A DNA stretch of 64,000 nt from MHLP01 sp043736515. Its GTDB lineage: Bacteria; Patescibacteriota; Minisyncoccia; Phycocordibacterales; UBA6899. Position numbers and translations under genes: made by a program. The notes beneath the pieces were generated by a model, which ran no database searches, was not told where the DNA came from, and was given only the letters and a program-made list of their open reading frames with translations. The stretch is from assembly GCA_043736515.1 (NCBI GenBank), contig JAYTCK010000013.1, positions 1 to 64,000 of the forward strand, read 5' to 3'. Below are positions 16,688-25,621 of this stretch, one piece after another (position 1 is the first letter of the stretch; each line of letters starts with the position of its first letter).

Positions 16688-16736
16688 CCCACCAGAAGTT
16701 TGGAAAACTCCTATTCTACCATTAAACTAATCCCGC
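16688..16736 (-). pseudogene. Interrupted partial copy of tRNA-Gly(TCC)
   Basis: 49 bases, identical to the first 49 of the intact tRNA, stop within the T-stem where element A begins. After the element only about ten tRNA-like bases (GTTCGATTC) resume, then similarity is lost, so an acceptor stem cannot form. Confidence 0.88.
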
Positions 16737-16833
16737 TTGCTTATTGTGAGACTTTCGTATCCTAGCAAATTGACAACAAGGTGGCAACGGGGAAAAATGA
16801 GTAGAGATGCACTTTTTATAATAAGGATGGGTC

Positions 16834-17646
16834 ATGCCAATGAAGACAAATCCGCTTTTGGATCCCGTGCGTGCAAAGAATATGTACCGGCTTATACAGG
16901 GAATTTTTGATTTTTGGAAGCTTTGTGTCAGTCACCGCTTACTTTTACTCGGAGTAGACCGGGCGACATGGGTAATGATGCAGCGAGAAAAAATGCTCCC
17001 ACCGCGAGACGATCTCGCATCCCGCATCGCGGCGTTAATCCGAATTTACCACATGAGTGGAGATATTTACCCGCGGGACTCTGATCTCGCCGCAAAGTGG
17101 ATTGAGAGGCCAATTTTTGTTGAACCCTTTTTGGGGGTTAATCCGCGCCAATTCATGCTTATGTATGTAACGAGAGATGGGGTAGAAGAACTACAGGTTA
17201 TTATTGAGTATCTCAACAATTGTTTTACTCGTTGGGATTGCCTTCGCGATCAGCATGGAAGACTGCTGCGCTGTAATGACGAGTTGCGCATGAGTGAAGA
17301 GCCCATCGACACTCTTGCACAAATGATTCTTCGAATTCAAAACAGCTGGAAATTACCCGACTCGATATTTGAACACATCATTGGAGTAAGCATGGCCGAG
17401 GTCGCTGATGTGGCAATTGGGAAAAATATACCGCCATTGAAAGTGGCTACTCAGATGAGGAGAATTGCTTGTATTGACATCGCACTGTGGTGCAATGTAG
17501 AGGACGATGAAAAAATATCTTTGTGGATGCTTTCGTTAAACAGTCATCCCCTTTTTTGCGGAGCCCCGCCGTATCATCTCCTCTCTTCACAAAACCCGAG
17601 CGTTGCAAGGGTTGTCTATACTTACCTTCGCAATATTTCACCGTAG
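16834..17646 (+). CDS. Tandem MbcA/ParS/Xre-like antitoxin-type protein (tentative)
   Basis: 270 residues. Two halves look alike: each has helices followed by a pattern W-hydrophobic-x-x-P-x-F-x-G-x-x-P (WIERPIFVEPFLGVNPRQFM near 88-107 and WMLSLNSHPLFCGAPPYHLL near 230-249) that resembles the C-terminal domain of MbcA/ParS antitoxins (DUF2384). No RES-type toxin is beside it. It may be an orphan regulator or a duplicated antitoxin fold. AAGGA lies upstream of ATG 16834 and TATAAT at about 16817. A terminator follows at 17641-17666. Confidence 0.45.
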   Translation: MPMKTNPLLDPVRAKNMYRLIQGIFDFWKLCVSHRLLLLGVDRATWVMMQREKMLPPRDDLASRIAALIRIYHMSGDIYPRDSDLAAKWIERPIFVEPFLGVNPRQFMLMYVTRDGVEELQVIIEYLNNCFTRWDCLRDQHGRLLRCNDELRMSEEPIDTLAQMILRIQNSWKLPDSIFEHIIGVSMAEVADVAIGKNIPPLKVATQMRRIACIDIALWCNVEDDEKISLWMLSLNSHPLFCGAPPYHLLSSQNPSVARVVYTYLRNISP

Positions 17647-17666
17647 CCTCGTGCTACGGCTTTTTC
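17641..17666 (+). terminator. Terminator
   Basis: CCGTAGC CTCGT GCTACGG stem followed by CTTTTT; overlaps the stop codon of the 16834 gene. Confidence 0.8.
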
Positions 17667-17684
17667 ATTCTATGATATTCAGAG

Positions 17685-17690
17685 TATAAT
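17685..17690 (+). promoter_or_regulatory. -10 box giving a leaderless phosphohexomutase mRNA
   Basis: TATAAT ends six bases before ATG 17697, so transcription should begin at or next to the start codon. The -35 is weak. Confidence 0.55.
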
Positions 17691-17696
17691 TCTTTT

Positions 17697-19031
17697 ATGT
17701 CTTCTATTTTTAAATCCTATGATGTGCGTGGGCTGTATCCTTCAGAAATTAATGAGGAAATTGTTGAGAAAATTGGCCGTGCGTATGTGCTTCATACTCA
17801 CGCAAAGCGTGTGGCTTTAGCAAGCGATAAGCGCGCATCATCACCATCCCTATTTGCGGCTTTAGTAAAAGGCATCACTGAAAGTGGGGCGAGTGTAATC
17901 GATCTCGGACTTCTTTCAACTCCAATGCTGTACTTTGCATCTTCCGCTTTAGATGTTGATGGGGCTATTATGGTCACTGCGTCTCATAATCCCGGAGAGT
18001 ATAACGGCCTTAAGTTTTGCGAGAAGAATGCTGTGCCGATTGGCCTATCGAGTGGCCTTGCTCAAATTAGAGACCTTGTACTTACTGGAAACTTTGCTCC
18101 TGCACCCAATTTGGGAGCGATAACCTCGCAAGATATAAAGCCCGACTACGACAAACACATCGCATCTTTTGCCGACTTTAAGAATACACACTTTCACATT
18201 GCAACAGATACTGCACATGCGATGGGAGTGCTCGAGCTTCCCGTCTTGAGACAACTTCCGGGAATTGTGCTCACGGCTACGCTCTATGACACTCTTCAAT
18301 TCCCAGGGGTGTGTCCTCACGAAGCAAACCCTCTTCAAACAGAAACACTGATCGAGCTCCAACATGCTGTGCGGAGCACAAAAGCAGACATGGGGATCGC
18401 ATACGATGGAGACGCTGATCGCATTGGTTTTATTGACGAACTCGGACGTGTCGTCCCCATGGACATTGTGACGGCGCTCCTAGCGCAAGCACTACTTCCA
18501 GAGCACAAGAACGGTGTAGTGCTCTATGATCTCCGCTCATCACGTGCAGTCAAAGAAGCGATAGAAAATGCTGGGGGTATCGCACATGAATCTAAGGTAG
18601 GGCACGCCAATATAAAAAGACAGATGATAGAGGAAAACGCATTCCTTGCGGGTGAAGCATCAGGACACTACTACTTTGCACTTTCGGGATATCGGGCTGA
18701 AATGGGCACACTTCCTGCAATTCTTATCTTGAATTTAATGACACGAAACAAGAAAAAGCTCTCCGAACTCGTTGACTCAGTGCGACTTTATGCTCACTCT
18801 GGGGAAATAAATATGGAGGTAAGCAATAAGGATGAAATTTTTGCGAAAATAAAAGCATCGTATGCAGATGGGAAATTATCCGAACTGGATGGGGTAAAAA
18901 TCGAGTATCCTGAGTGGTGGTTTTCACTCCGCGCTTCGAATACCGAGCCATTAATCCGACTTAACCTTGAGGCAAGCACAAAAGAGCTCATGCAGCAGAA
19001 ATTGGAGGAGGTGCTTGCGATAATCTCTTAA
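17697..19031 (+). CDS. manB: Phosphomannomutase/phosphoglucomutase
   Basis: 444 residues, standard alpha-D-phosphohexomutase length with four domains. The catalytic phosphoserine is in MVTASHNPGEYNGLKF (about 94-109), the metal loop is DGDADRIGF (about 237), the sugar loop GEASGHYYF (about 320) and the phosphate-binding loop RASNTEPLIRL near the C-terminus. It interconverts hexose-1- and 6-phosphates for exopolysaccharide or glycan building. It is monocistronic, possibly leaderless, and ends at the bidirectional terminator facing the T4P operon. Confidence 0.95.
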   Translation: MSSIFKSYDVRGLYPSEINEEIVEKIGRAYVLHTHAKRVALASDKRASSPSLFAALVKGITESGASVIDLGLLSTPMLYFASSALDVDGAIMVTASHNPGEYNGLKFCEKNAVPIGLSSGLAQIRDLVLTGNFAPAPNLGAITSQDIKPDYDKHIASFADFKNTHFHIATDTAHAMGVLELPVLRQLPGIVLTATLYDTLQFPGVCPHEANPLQTETLIELQHAVRSTKADMGIAYDGDADRIGFIDELGRVVPMDIVTALLAQALLPEHKNGVVLYDLRSSRAVKEAIENAGGIAHESKVGHANIKRQMIEENAFLAGEASGHYYFALSGYRAEMGTLPAILILNLMTRNKKKLSELVDSVRLYAHSGEINMEVSNKDEIFAKIKASYADGKLSELDGVKIEYPEWWFSLRASNTEPLIRLNLEASTKELMQQKLEEVLAIIS

Positions 19032-19047
19032 CAAACTGTCCGGAAAA

Positions 19048-19085
19048 AATAAAACCCACATTGTTTATGCGGGTTTTATTTTTAT
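19048..19085. terminator. Bidirectional terminator
   Basis: ATAAAACCC(A)CA / TG(C)GGGTTTTAT stem with flanking A and T runs separates manB (+) from pilA (-). Confidence 0.8.
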
Positions 19086-19158
19086 GCATCGACTTTGAGA
19101 TGCGCATCATTTTGATGATGCCTTCCAGGCCATTCTGATGGCCGTTTAAACTTATAGA

Positions 19159-19590
19159 TTAACGTTCCACTTGAATGACTTGTGTCAACTCTGCTGTGGG
19201 CGCCTTTACAACAATACGATTTCCGGATGAGGTAGCAATCGTATAGCCTGTGTTATTAACGGAAGTTGATAAAGGATCAACGGGCATGCTAACAATGTAG
19301 CTTGGGACCAAGCCAGAGAGATCTGCGCATGATGTTGTTGCAACAGCGTTTGACTTACAGACCTGCTTATCAGTTCCATTAATTCCCGAAGGAAGTGCCC
19401 CGCGGTTGTCTACTGCGTACTGATGTACTGCATTTAAAATGGCATTTACATTACTCCAGCGCTGAGAGTTGTTTGCCTGAGCAAATTGACGTGCGGGGTT
19501 AATTGCAACAACGACAATTGCTGCGAGGATAGCGATGATACCGATAACCACGAGCACTTCAATAAGCGTAAAACCTTTATTTTTCTTCAT
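19159..19590 (-). CDS. pilA: Major type IV pilin / prepilin (PilA/GspG-like)
   Basis: 143 residues. Classic type III signal: MKKNKGFTLIEVLVVIGIIA, with cleavage between Gly and Phe and Glu at mature position 5, followed by a 25-residue hydrophobic helix. The rest is a small pilin head with two Cys pairs likely forming disulfides (CKSNAVATTSC). It is the last gene of the T4P locus and separated by 125 bases from its neighbour, so it may have its own promoter as major pilins often do. Confidence 0.9.
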   Translation of the reverse strand: MKKNKGFTLIEVLVVIGIIAILAAIVVVAINPARQFAQANNSQRWSNVNAILNAVHQYAVDNRGALPSGINGTDKQVCKSNAVATTSCADLSGLVPSYIVSMPVDPLSTSVNNTGYTIATSSGNRIVVKAPTAELTQVIQVER

Positions 19591-19715
19591 GTCTCATATA
19601 AAAACTAATAAATAATTCCTTAGATACTACCGTACATATACTATTCTACAGCACAGAAAGTGGGCATGAAAGGGCGAGAAGGGCATAAACTGTGCAAAAC
19701 TCATCTAATCTGTAC

Positions 19716-20234
19716 TTAATGGCCGACCGATATGATATCTCCGTTTTCGGACAAAAGCGCTGTCACCATGATGCCGGTTTCGTCATGAACTAAAACTGCA
19801 TATCCGCTTCCCATTCCGTCCGCGAGTGTGTCAACGGGGAGTTCTTTGAGGTAGGCGGGAATAAGGTGAGAAAGGCTTACAAACCCGGCCTCACTGCACC
19901 GTGCTGCATCTATATGAGGATGACAAATTTCTTGAGCAGTCCCGGTGGCTCGAAGGAGAAGCTCCCCATTGAGCATTCTTTGGTACTCGCTCAAGCTATT
20001 GTGCAGCATATTCACCTGACTCCACCGCTCGGCATTACGAGCTTCGGCAAAGGCATTCGATGGGTTCATGGTCACAATCGCAAGAGTTCCTAATACGAAA
20101 AATAAACTCACTATCATGAGTACTTCAATAATACTCAACTTATGGGGTGACCCCTTAAGGAATGATCGTTTCCTCGGAGCGTAACGCCCTTTTTTTTGTG
20201 GTGCTTTGTGAAGTTGTAAAAAATTATTTATCAT
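19716..20234 (-). CDS. Pilin-like protein with a divergent leader
   Basis: 172 residues. A long basic N-terminus leads to KLSIIEVLMIVSLFFVLGTLAI (about 32-53), which keeps the Glu and hydrophobic helix of prepilins but lacks Gly at the cleavage site. The body (NPSNAFAEARNAERWSQVNMLHNSLSEY) matches pilA at 19159 (NPARQFAQANNSQRWSNVNAILNAVHQY) and also ends with ...LP-VD-L and a beta-rich head. It may be an uncleaved pilin, a pilus-base protein or a decaying paralogue. Confidence 0.75.
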   Translation of the reverse strand: MINNFLQLHKAPQKKGRYAPRKRSFLKGSPHKLSIIEVLMIVSLFFVLGTLAIVTMNPSNAFAEARNAERWSQVNMLHNSLSEYQRMLNGELLLRATGTAQEICHPHIDAARCSEAGFVSLSHLIPAYLKELPVDTLADGMGSGYAVLVHDETGIMVTALLSENGDIISVGH

Positions 20235-20239
20235 AAGTC

Positions 20240-21838
20240 TTAATTCTGAATTTCTTCAGTGTATTTTTCCGAAACCCACCCATCACCACGCTCGCTCAAA
20301 TCAAGATGAATCCAATCTTTTTCTTGCCCGATCACTACATACTCTTCCTGCGGATAAATTTTTGTAACCGAATCAAATGTCGCACCCGGACCACTTCGCA
20401 CATTGAGCCATCCTGTCGGAGTGTTGCGAATGCGTACTTTTGTCTCATTTGCAATTACTTCCGTAGACGTGGCCTCCTCTTCTGGGGTGATTTCTTCAAC
20501 TACCATTTCGGTTGTTGTGCCCGTATTCAAATTCACTTCAGTCACAGGGGTGCTGGTACTAATGCCACCGCTTGACGCAGGTGCAATACGGGAAATATTT
20601 TGTTCACGCAGCCCCATGTAGGGAAGGTATAAATATGCATATGCGACATACGCAAAAAGGATCAAGCTTGCACCAAAAAGTGGAAGTGCAAGTTTTCTCC
20701 ATTGTCTCAAAATTTTTGCTTCACGCTCTTCCCACTTCTCTCCTTCCCATCCGTGAAGGAGATTAATCCCCTCATTTTCGGGGCTCGGTGAACGAGCGCG
20801 GAGCGAAAGCCCTATCACGGGTGCATACAACACAGATTCTTGTTCCCCAAGGATTTGCGCTGCAGACTTAGAAAGTAGCGCTAGCGGATTACCAAGAACC
20901 ACATCGCATTTCAAGTTCATCGCTAGGTATACCACAATGTCGGGTATAAGTGCCTCGCCGCCAGCCAAGACAACATTGGTCACTGCCTTGTGATATGTTG
21001 ATTCAAAATAGCTTGTCGCCTTTGTTAATTGAGGCAGTATAAGCTGAAGCTGCTCTTGGAGTATAACCATGGAGCGATTGTCGGGAAGTGCGCGAGAAAG
21101 TCCACTCGTCCGCTTCAGTTCTTCGGCGTCTTCAAAACTCACGTGCAATCGATCAATAAGCGCGCGGGTAAAGTTGTTTCCTGCAATCGGCAGGCTGAGA
21201 GAGAGTCCAAGTCGGTGTTGTTCGTCAAAAAAACCCAACGTGGTGGTTCTATTTCCGATATCGATAATCATGCTCGCATTGCCGTCTTCAAGGAGAAGCG
21301 CGCGGGCCAAGCTTATTGTTTCCATGTCGATCGCAAGCGGAAGCAAATTGACATCTTCACATACCGCAATGTACGCATCAATGATCTCTCGAGGTGCCGC
21401 AGCAAAAAGGATGCGATCATTTCCCCCGACATTCTCCTCTGCAATATGCCAATCAGTATAAAGCGAATCAAGCGGGGCAGGAATAATTTCACCCGCCTTT
21501 TTTTGTATAGTTTTTGCAATATGCTCATCGGGCAGCGACGAGGAGACAGTAAAGAGGTGCGTAAAACTTTGTGACTCGGGGATAGAAAAAACAACAGGAA
21601 CTTCTTCGTCGAGCCTGATTGGCTTAGGGAGCGCGCCGGCACAGGCCGCACGAATATGTTCTCCCAATTGTTTTCGGTCACGCACCAACCCCCCCTCGAT
21701 AACACCTTGGGGCAGCGGTGACCGCCCAAACGACACAATCTCATTCTTTGAATTCAAACGTAAAACTGCACAGGTGCGGTCACTGATGTGGAGTGCAATT
21801 GGAGAAACGGTAAATGATGAAAATGGAAACCAGCGCAT
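20240..21838 (-). CDS. pilM: PilM-like actin-fold ATPase fused to a membrane helix and a bacterial SH3 domain
   Basis: 532 residues; normal PilM is about 350 and soluble. Residues 1 to about 350 are PilM (IALHISDRTCAVLRLNS, MIIDIGNRTTTLGFF, NVVLAGGEALIPDI). A single membrane helix (LALPLFGASLILFAYVAYAYLYLP, about 386-409) follows, then a Thr/Glu-rich linker and SH3b (about 470-530: GWLNVRSGPGATFDSVTKIYP, WIHLDL...GWVSEKY). PilM forms the cytoplasmic ring of the alignment complex and contacts PilN; the added helix may replace PilN, and SH3b would face the wall. No pilN or pilO is in the window. Confidence 0.88.
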   Translation of the reverse strand: MRWFPFSSFTVSPIALHISDRTCAVLRLNSKNEIVSFGRSPLPQGVIEGGLVRDRKQLGEHIRAACAGALPKPIRLDEEVPVVFSIPESQSFTHLFTVSSSLPDEHIAKTIQKKAGEIIPAPLDSLYTDWHIAEENVGGNDRILFAAAPREIIDAYIAVCEDVNLLPLAIDMETISLARALLLEDGNASMIIDIGNRTTTLGFFDEQHRLGLSLSLPIAGNNFTRALIDRLHVSFEDAEELKRTSGLSRALPDNRSMVILQEQLQLILPQLTKATSYFESTYHKAVTNVVLAGGEALIPDIVVYLAMNLKCDVVLGNPLALLSKSAAQILGEQESVLYAPVIGLSLRARSPSPENEGINLLHGWEGEKWEEREAKILRQWRKLALPLFGASLILFAYVAYAYLYLPYMGLREQNISRIAPASSGGISTSTPVTEVNLNTGTTTEMVVEEITPEEEATSTEVIANETKVRIRNTPTGWLNVRSGPGATFDSVTKIYPQEEYVVIGQEKDWIHLDLSERGDGWVSEKYTEEIQN

Positions 21839-21874
21839 AAATCAAAATTGAACGAAGGAGAGCTAAAAAACAAA

Positions 21875-22291
21875 CTACGGTACGGTTGCCCACGAGCGAA
21901 TCTCTAGCAAGGGATTTACTTGTGCAATATCCACGCGCACATTTCGGACATAGTTGTTATGGATGCCTTGTGTTGTAATAACACGATCAACATTCCCCGA
22001 ACCCGAAAGAGGCAGAATTCTGCATGTTTCCCCTCCACCTACTATTATAGTCTCATTACCGATATAGGCTAAATCGGCTTTCAGTCGCATCAATGCCTCC
22101 TCGGCACACGCATCGCTCAAGAACAGCGCCCTAAGGGAGGATTCTTCCCCAGAAACTGCATTGAGCGTATCGATGCCGCGGAGTGACGATCCAACGCCAA
22201 TAAGAAGCATCAGTGCGCCTGCAATAAGCACGCTGATAAGTGCAATATAGCCACCGTGTAATTCTGATCTTTTTTGTGTAAAAAGTAGCAT
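21875..22291 (-). CDS. PilX-like pilus assembly protein
   Basis: 138 residues with an N-terminal hydrophobic helix (GGYIALISVLIAGALMLLIGVG, about 13-34) starting from a GGYIALIS that recalls PilX/GspK-type leaders (no Glu at +5). The remaining domain includes SLRALFLSDACAEEALMRLK, the A-E-A-L segment seen in PilX-like proteins, and a beta-rich end. It sits four bases upstream-adjacent to the next pilin gene, within the operon, so it is probably a minor pilin. Some uncertainty remains over the exact family. Confidence 0.7.
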   Translation of the reverse strand: MLLFTQKRSELHGGYIALISVLIAGALMLLIGVGSSLRGIDTLNAVSGEESSLRALFLSDACAEEALMRLKADLAYIGNETIIVGGGETCRILPLSGSGNVDRVITTQGIHNNYVRNVRVDIAQVNPLLEIRSWATVP

Positions 22292-22294
22292 ATT

Positions 22295-22810
22295 TTATCG
22301 TGTATTACCCAGCAGCAGCGTTGTCGTAAAAGTTTCAGAAAACTGGAAAGGACGCCACACCCCCGTTGTGCTCGCCGAAAGCAACAACGTCACACGCACC
22401 CCAGTCGACGTGCTCATTGTCCCAACTGAGGAAAAAACGATATCGTCAACACGCACAAGAGGGGGTGTTATAGCAACGGAAGGGCTCGTTCCCAATGTGC
22501 GAAAAAGCGTTCCATTTACCAGCGTAATCCTCCCTGCCCCGACACTGGGACTCAGTGTCTCAAGTGCCGATGACGTTGCAGAGACTCCCGGGGTGGTAAT
22601 CGCATTGCTTACATTTACAAGCTCTGACAATGTGCCGAATACTTTTGTTGCAGTAGCGAATACATCTCCAATTGCTCTCCCTTTTGTCTTTGCGTCCATG
22701 ACACTCATACTCACGGAGCCAACCCCAATAAGAAGCACAACAACAATGGCAATATAGAGAATCATCTCGATCAATGTCGTGCCTCGGCTTTTGTTTATAG
22801 AGACTCTCAT
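22295..22810 (-). CDS. Minor prepilin
   Basis: 171 residues. Leader KSRGTTLIEMILYIAIVVVLLIGVGSVSM (about 7-35): Gly, then TTLIE with Glu at position 5 and a hydrophobic helix. The rest is a Ser/Thr-rich beta domain without recognised motif. It overlaps none but is spaced only three bases from both neighbours, so it is translated from the same mRNA as the minor pilins on both sides. Confidence 0.82.
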   Translation of the reverse strand: MRVSINKSRGTTLIEMILYIAIVVVLLIGVGSVSMSVMDAKTKGRAIGDVFATATKVFGTLSELVNVSNAITTPGVSATSSALETLSPSVGAGRITLVNGTLFRTLGTSPSVAITPPLVRVDDIVFSSVGTMSTSTGVRVTLLLSASTTGVWRPFQFSETFTTTLLLGNTR

Positions 22811-22813
22811 GAG

Positions 22814-25615
22814 TTAATTATACGTTATTGAAACATCTGTTAGTGCAGGTGTCGTTATTCCATCTCCCACAAGTTTCGCGCGGTACTGTATCCACTCAAG
22901 ACCATCAGCAAGTGGGTCCGGTGTGATGATGCTTCCTGAAACAGGAAATGTCCCTCCTCGGATACCGCCCGATCCAACCCACGCAGCGTTTATAAGTCCA
23001 GCTTCTGTGGCAGAAGTACGCACCTGTACTGTTGTTGTTCCTGTTCCTGATTGAGTCCAATCAATACTGCCCCACACAACTCCCGTACTCCCCACATCAA
23101 ATGCAGATGACGTGAGCCACCCCTCCCGAGCAAATAATGAAGAAACTGCAGATGGTGCCACAATAGCAAATTCCCGATTATTATCCGCGGAGGAAAGATA
23201 CGCATAAACCCCATCCGTAGCAACACCACTTACAACACCCCCAAATAGGAGCGTCCCGATTCGCTGTGGTACTCCCGGATTTATTGTGTTGAGAATAGTG
23301 AAGCCTGCTCCTGACTGGTTGTTTCCGACAAACACAAGACTGCCCAATGCGCGAACGGAATTATTGTCTGCACCAAGATCCAAGGAACTCGTGAATGTAA
23401 TTGCGCCGGAAAGCACATTGAACGCAAAGAGGAAAAGATCACTAGCGGCCCCATTGTTTTGGGTCCCCAGTACAACATGAGTATTGTTTACATAAGTAAT
23501 ACTGAGTGCATCTGTGGTGCCGGTTGTGTTATACGATTGCACTTCAGTGAGAATCCCCGGTATGTTCCTATTGAGTATCATCAACTCCTTTGCATCATTC
23601 GCTGTCGCAACACCAATGTATCCTCCGCGAAGAAACACAAGGCCGTTTACATTTGCACCCACTTCAAATGCAGCCGAAAGCGTCGGCAGAGAGGGGTTTG
23701 CTACATCAAGGAGGTGCACTTCGCGACCACCTCCCGCCGTATTATTCCTCGTACCAAGAGCGAGTGTGGTGCCCGACACCGCAACGGTCGCTCCATCAAG
23801 ACTCCCGAGACTATTATACACACCGACTATTGTGGGATTATTGGGATCAGCAATATTCACCACAATAAGTTCGCGATTGTTGTCGCTCGTTGCCAAGTAA
23901 GCATAGGGACCGGAAACCGCAATCGCGTTTACGTCGGCACCAATTTCTAATGAACGAATAAATTGGGGGAGTGCGGGGTCAATTATATTAATGACCGAAA
24001 ACTCTGCGCTACTTCCGCTCACAAGTGTTCCCACGTATGCATAATTTCCGCTTACTGCCATTCCTACTCCGTCGGCAGCACTAGTCAAATTCACACTGCT
24101 TCGCAGGAGTGGTACCTCCCATTCACCACTCCCTCCTTTGAGGACGACAAGTTCCGGATTGTTATTGGCAAGACCGACATATATATACGGTCCAATCGGT
24201 AGTAGGGTGTTTGCCCCTGCACCTTGTGTGACATCGTATATAGCGGGGGCGAGGAAGGATGGGAGAGCAAACGCAATAACCTCACTATTTCCTAGCGGAG
24301 TTGCAGCATACAGACGAGCATCAGAACCAAGTGCAAGTTTGTGAACCGCCACTGATACATCTGCACCATCGCTTATCGCGAGTACCCCGAGAGGATTTGC
24401 TACATCCACACGCACAACCTCCTGTGCTGTGGATTGGTTTCGTGCGATGTAGAGCTCAGTCCCACCTAGCACAAAGGACCTCACATCTGCACCGCCAGGG
24501 AGATCGAGCGAATTTGCTGTGCCAAAATCACTTGTACGCACAACCAAAAGTTCAATTGCATCCGAGGTTCCCATAAATAGGTATGGTTCATAAAGTGCAA
24601 GTGCATTCACTCTTCCCGGATAATTTGCGGTACGCACAGTCGGAACTCCTCCTGTGGGATTTGCAATGTTGAATTCGTACAATTCAAAACTTGTTGAATT
24701 GGCACGGCCGAGATAGAGCGTTGTTCCTGTTGCAACAAGCGAGAGCGCGTCGGCTCCACCAGCAAGGTTGAGTGCTTGTACCTCTCCCAGGTCGGAACGA
24801 CGAAGCACGACAAGTTCGCGTGTATCACTGTCTGTTGCAAGGTAGATATAGTTTCCTGACACGAGAACGGCATTCACTGTCGCACCGATATCCACGCTTC
24901 CGAGCACTGAAAGCGTGCCCCGTCCGGCATCAGCGAGGTCGAGGGCCGTAAACGGTTTAGTAGAAGCGGCAGAGGATGCAAGATACAGAACACCATCTGC
25001 TTCTGCCATTGCCGAAAGTGTTCCGATATCCGGCATATCATAAGTAAGAAACTCGCTGGGTTTTACCCAATCACCGCGGGGAGAGAGGAGTACTGCACCA
25101 TCGCCATCGTTACCCACCCTCACACCATTTAATTTTCCTCCTTCAAAATCTGCGACGGTGGTATGCGTCCACCGCGAGCCGTACAGTTGGTGGAGAAATG
25201 TTTGCGTTTCAACTTTTCCCACTGTCCCAATTCGCGAGGGCCACTCGACCGTCACCCGGGCGAGCAATTTTCCAATGCCGGACGAAGAAATGGTAACGGT
25301 GCGTGTGAACTTGTCCGTAATATCCGGTGTGGGAGTAAGCTGCCAATTTGATCCCGAAAGTGCGAGACCATGAGTACCCGCGGTAAGCAGTGAGTAGTTT
25401 TCCGATCTTATGCTCCGTAGTGCGCCAATACTTTCCTGTGCGACAAGTGTGGCACGAAAGCGCTCCACCGCATCACTCGTCATAAGCATTCCTGAAAGAC
25501 CGATGGTGCCGAGTGACGCAACGAAGAGCGTAAAGATTGCAATCGCAAGGAGTACCTCAACGAGGCTTATTCCACGATTGTAATGTTTCTTTAATTTATC
25601 AGTAGTCAGTATCAT
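22814..25615 (-). CDS. Pilin-anchored beta-propeller protein (LVIVD-like repeats), candidate pilus-tip adhesin
   Basis: 933 residues. A prepilin leader RGISLVEVLLAIAIFTLFVASLG (about 15-37) is followed, after a pilin-like stalk, by at least ten repeats of about 45 residues (for example ATVNAVLVSGNYIYLATDSD, ADVNAIAVSGPYAYLATSDN) typical of LVIVD-type beta-propellers. The end is a beta-sandwich (GVVWGSIDWTQSGTGTTTVQV). The gene lies in the pilin operon. A beta-propeller on a minor pilin is a plausible adhesin or host-contact tip, which is inference. Confidence 0.85.
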   Translation of the reverse strand: MILTTDKLKKHYNRGISLVEVLLAIAIFTLFVASLGTIGLSGMLMTSDAVERFRATLVAQESIGALRSIRSENYSLLTAGTHGLALSGSNWQLTPTPDITDKFTRTVTISSSGIGKLLARVTVEWPSRIGTVGKVETQTFLHQLYGSRWTHTTVADFEGGKLNGVRVGNDGDGAVLLSPRGDWVKPSEFLTYDMPDIGTLSAMAEADGVLYLASSAASTKPFTALDLADAGRGTLSVLGSVDIGATVNAVLVSGNYIYLATDSDTRELVVLRRSDLGEVQALNLAGGADALSLVATGTTLYLGRANSTSFELYEFNIANPTGGVPTVRTANYPGRVNALALYEPYLFMGTSDAIELLVVRTSDFGTANSLDLPGGADVRSFVLGGTELYIARNQSTAQEVVRVDVANPLGVLAISDGADVSVAVHKLALGSDARLYAATPLGNSEVIAFALPSFLAPAIYDVTQGAGANTLLPIGPYIYVGLANNNPELVVLKGGSGEWEVPLLRSSVNLTSAADGVGMAVSGNYAYVGTLVSGSSAEFSVINIIDPALPQFIRSLEIGADVNAIAVSGPYAYLATSDNNRELIVVNIADPNNPTIVGVYNSLGSLDGATVAVSGTTLALGTRNNTAGGGREVHLLDVANPSLPTLSAAFEVGANVNGLVFLRGGYIGVATANDAKELMILNRNIPGILTEVQSYNTTGTTDALSITYVNNTHVVLGTQNNGAASDLFLFAFNVLSGAITFTSSLDLGADNNSVRALGSLVFVGNNQSGAGFTILNTINPGVPQRIGTLLFGGVVSGVATDGVYAYLSSADNNREFAIVAPSAVSSLFAREGWLTSSAFDVGSTGVVWGSIDWTQSGTGTTTVQVRTSATEAGLINAAWVGSGGIRGGTFPVSGSIITPDPLADGLEWIQYRAKLVGDGITTPALTDVSITYN

Positions 25616-25621
25616 TGAATA

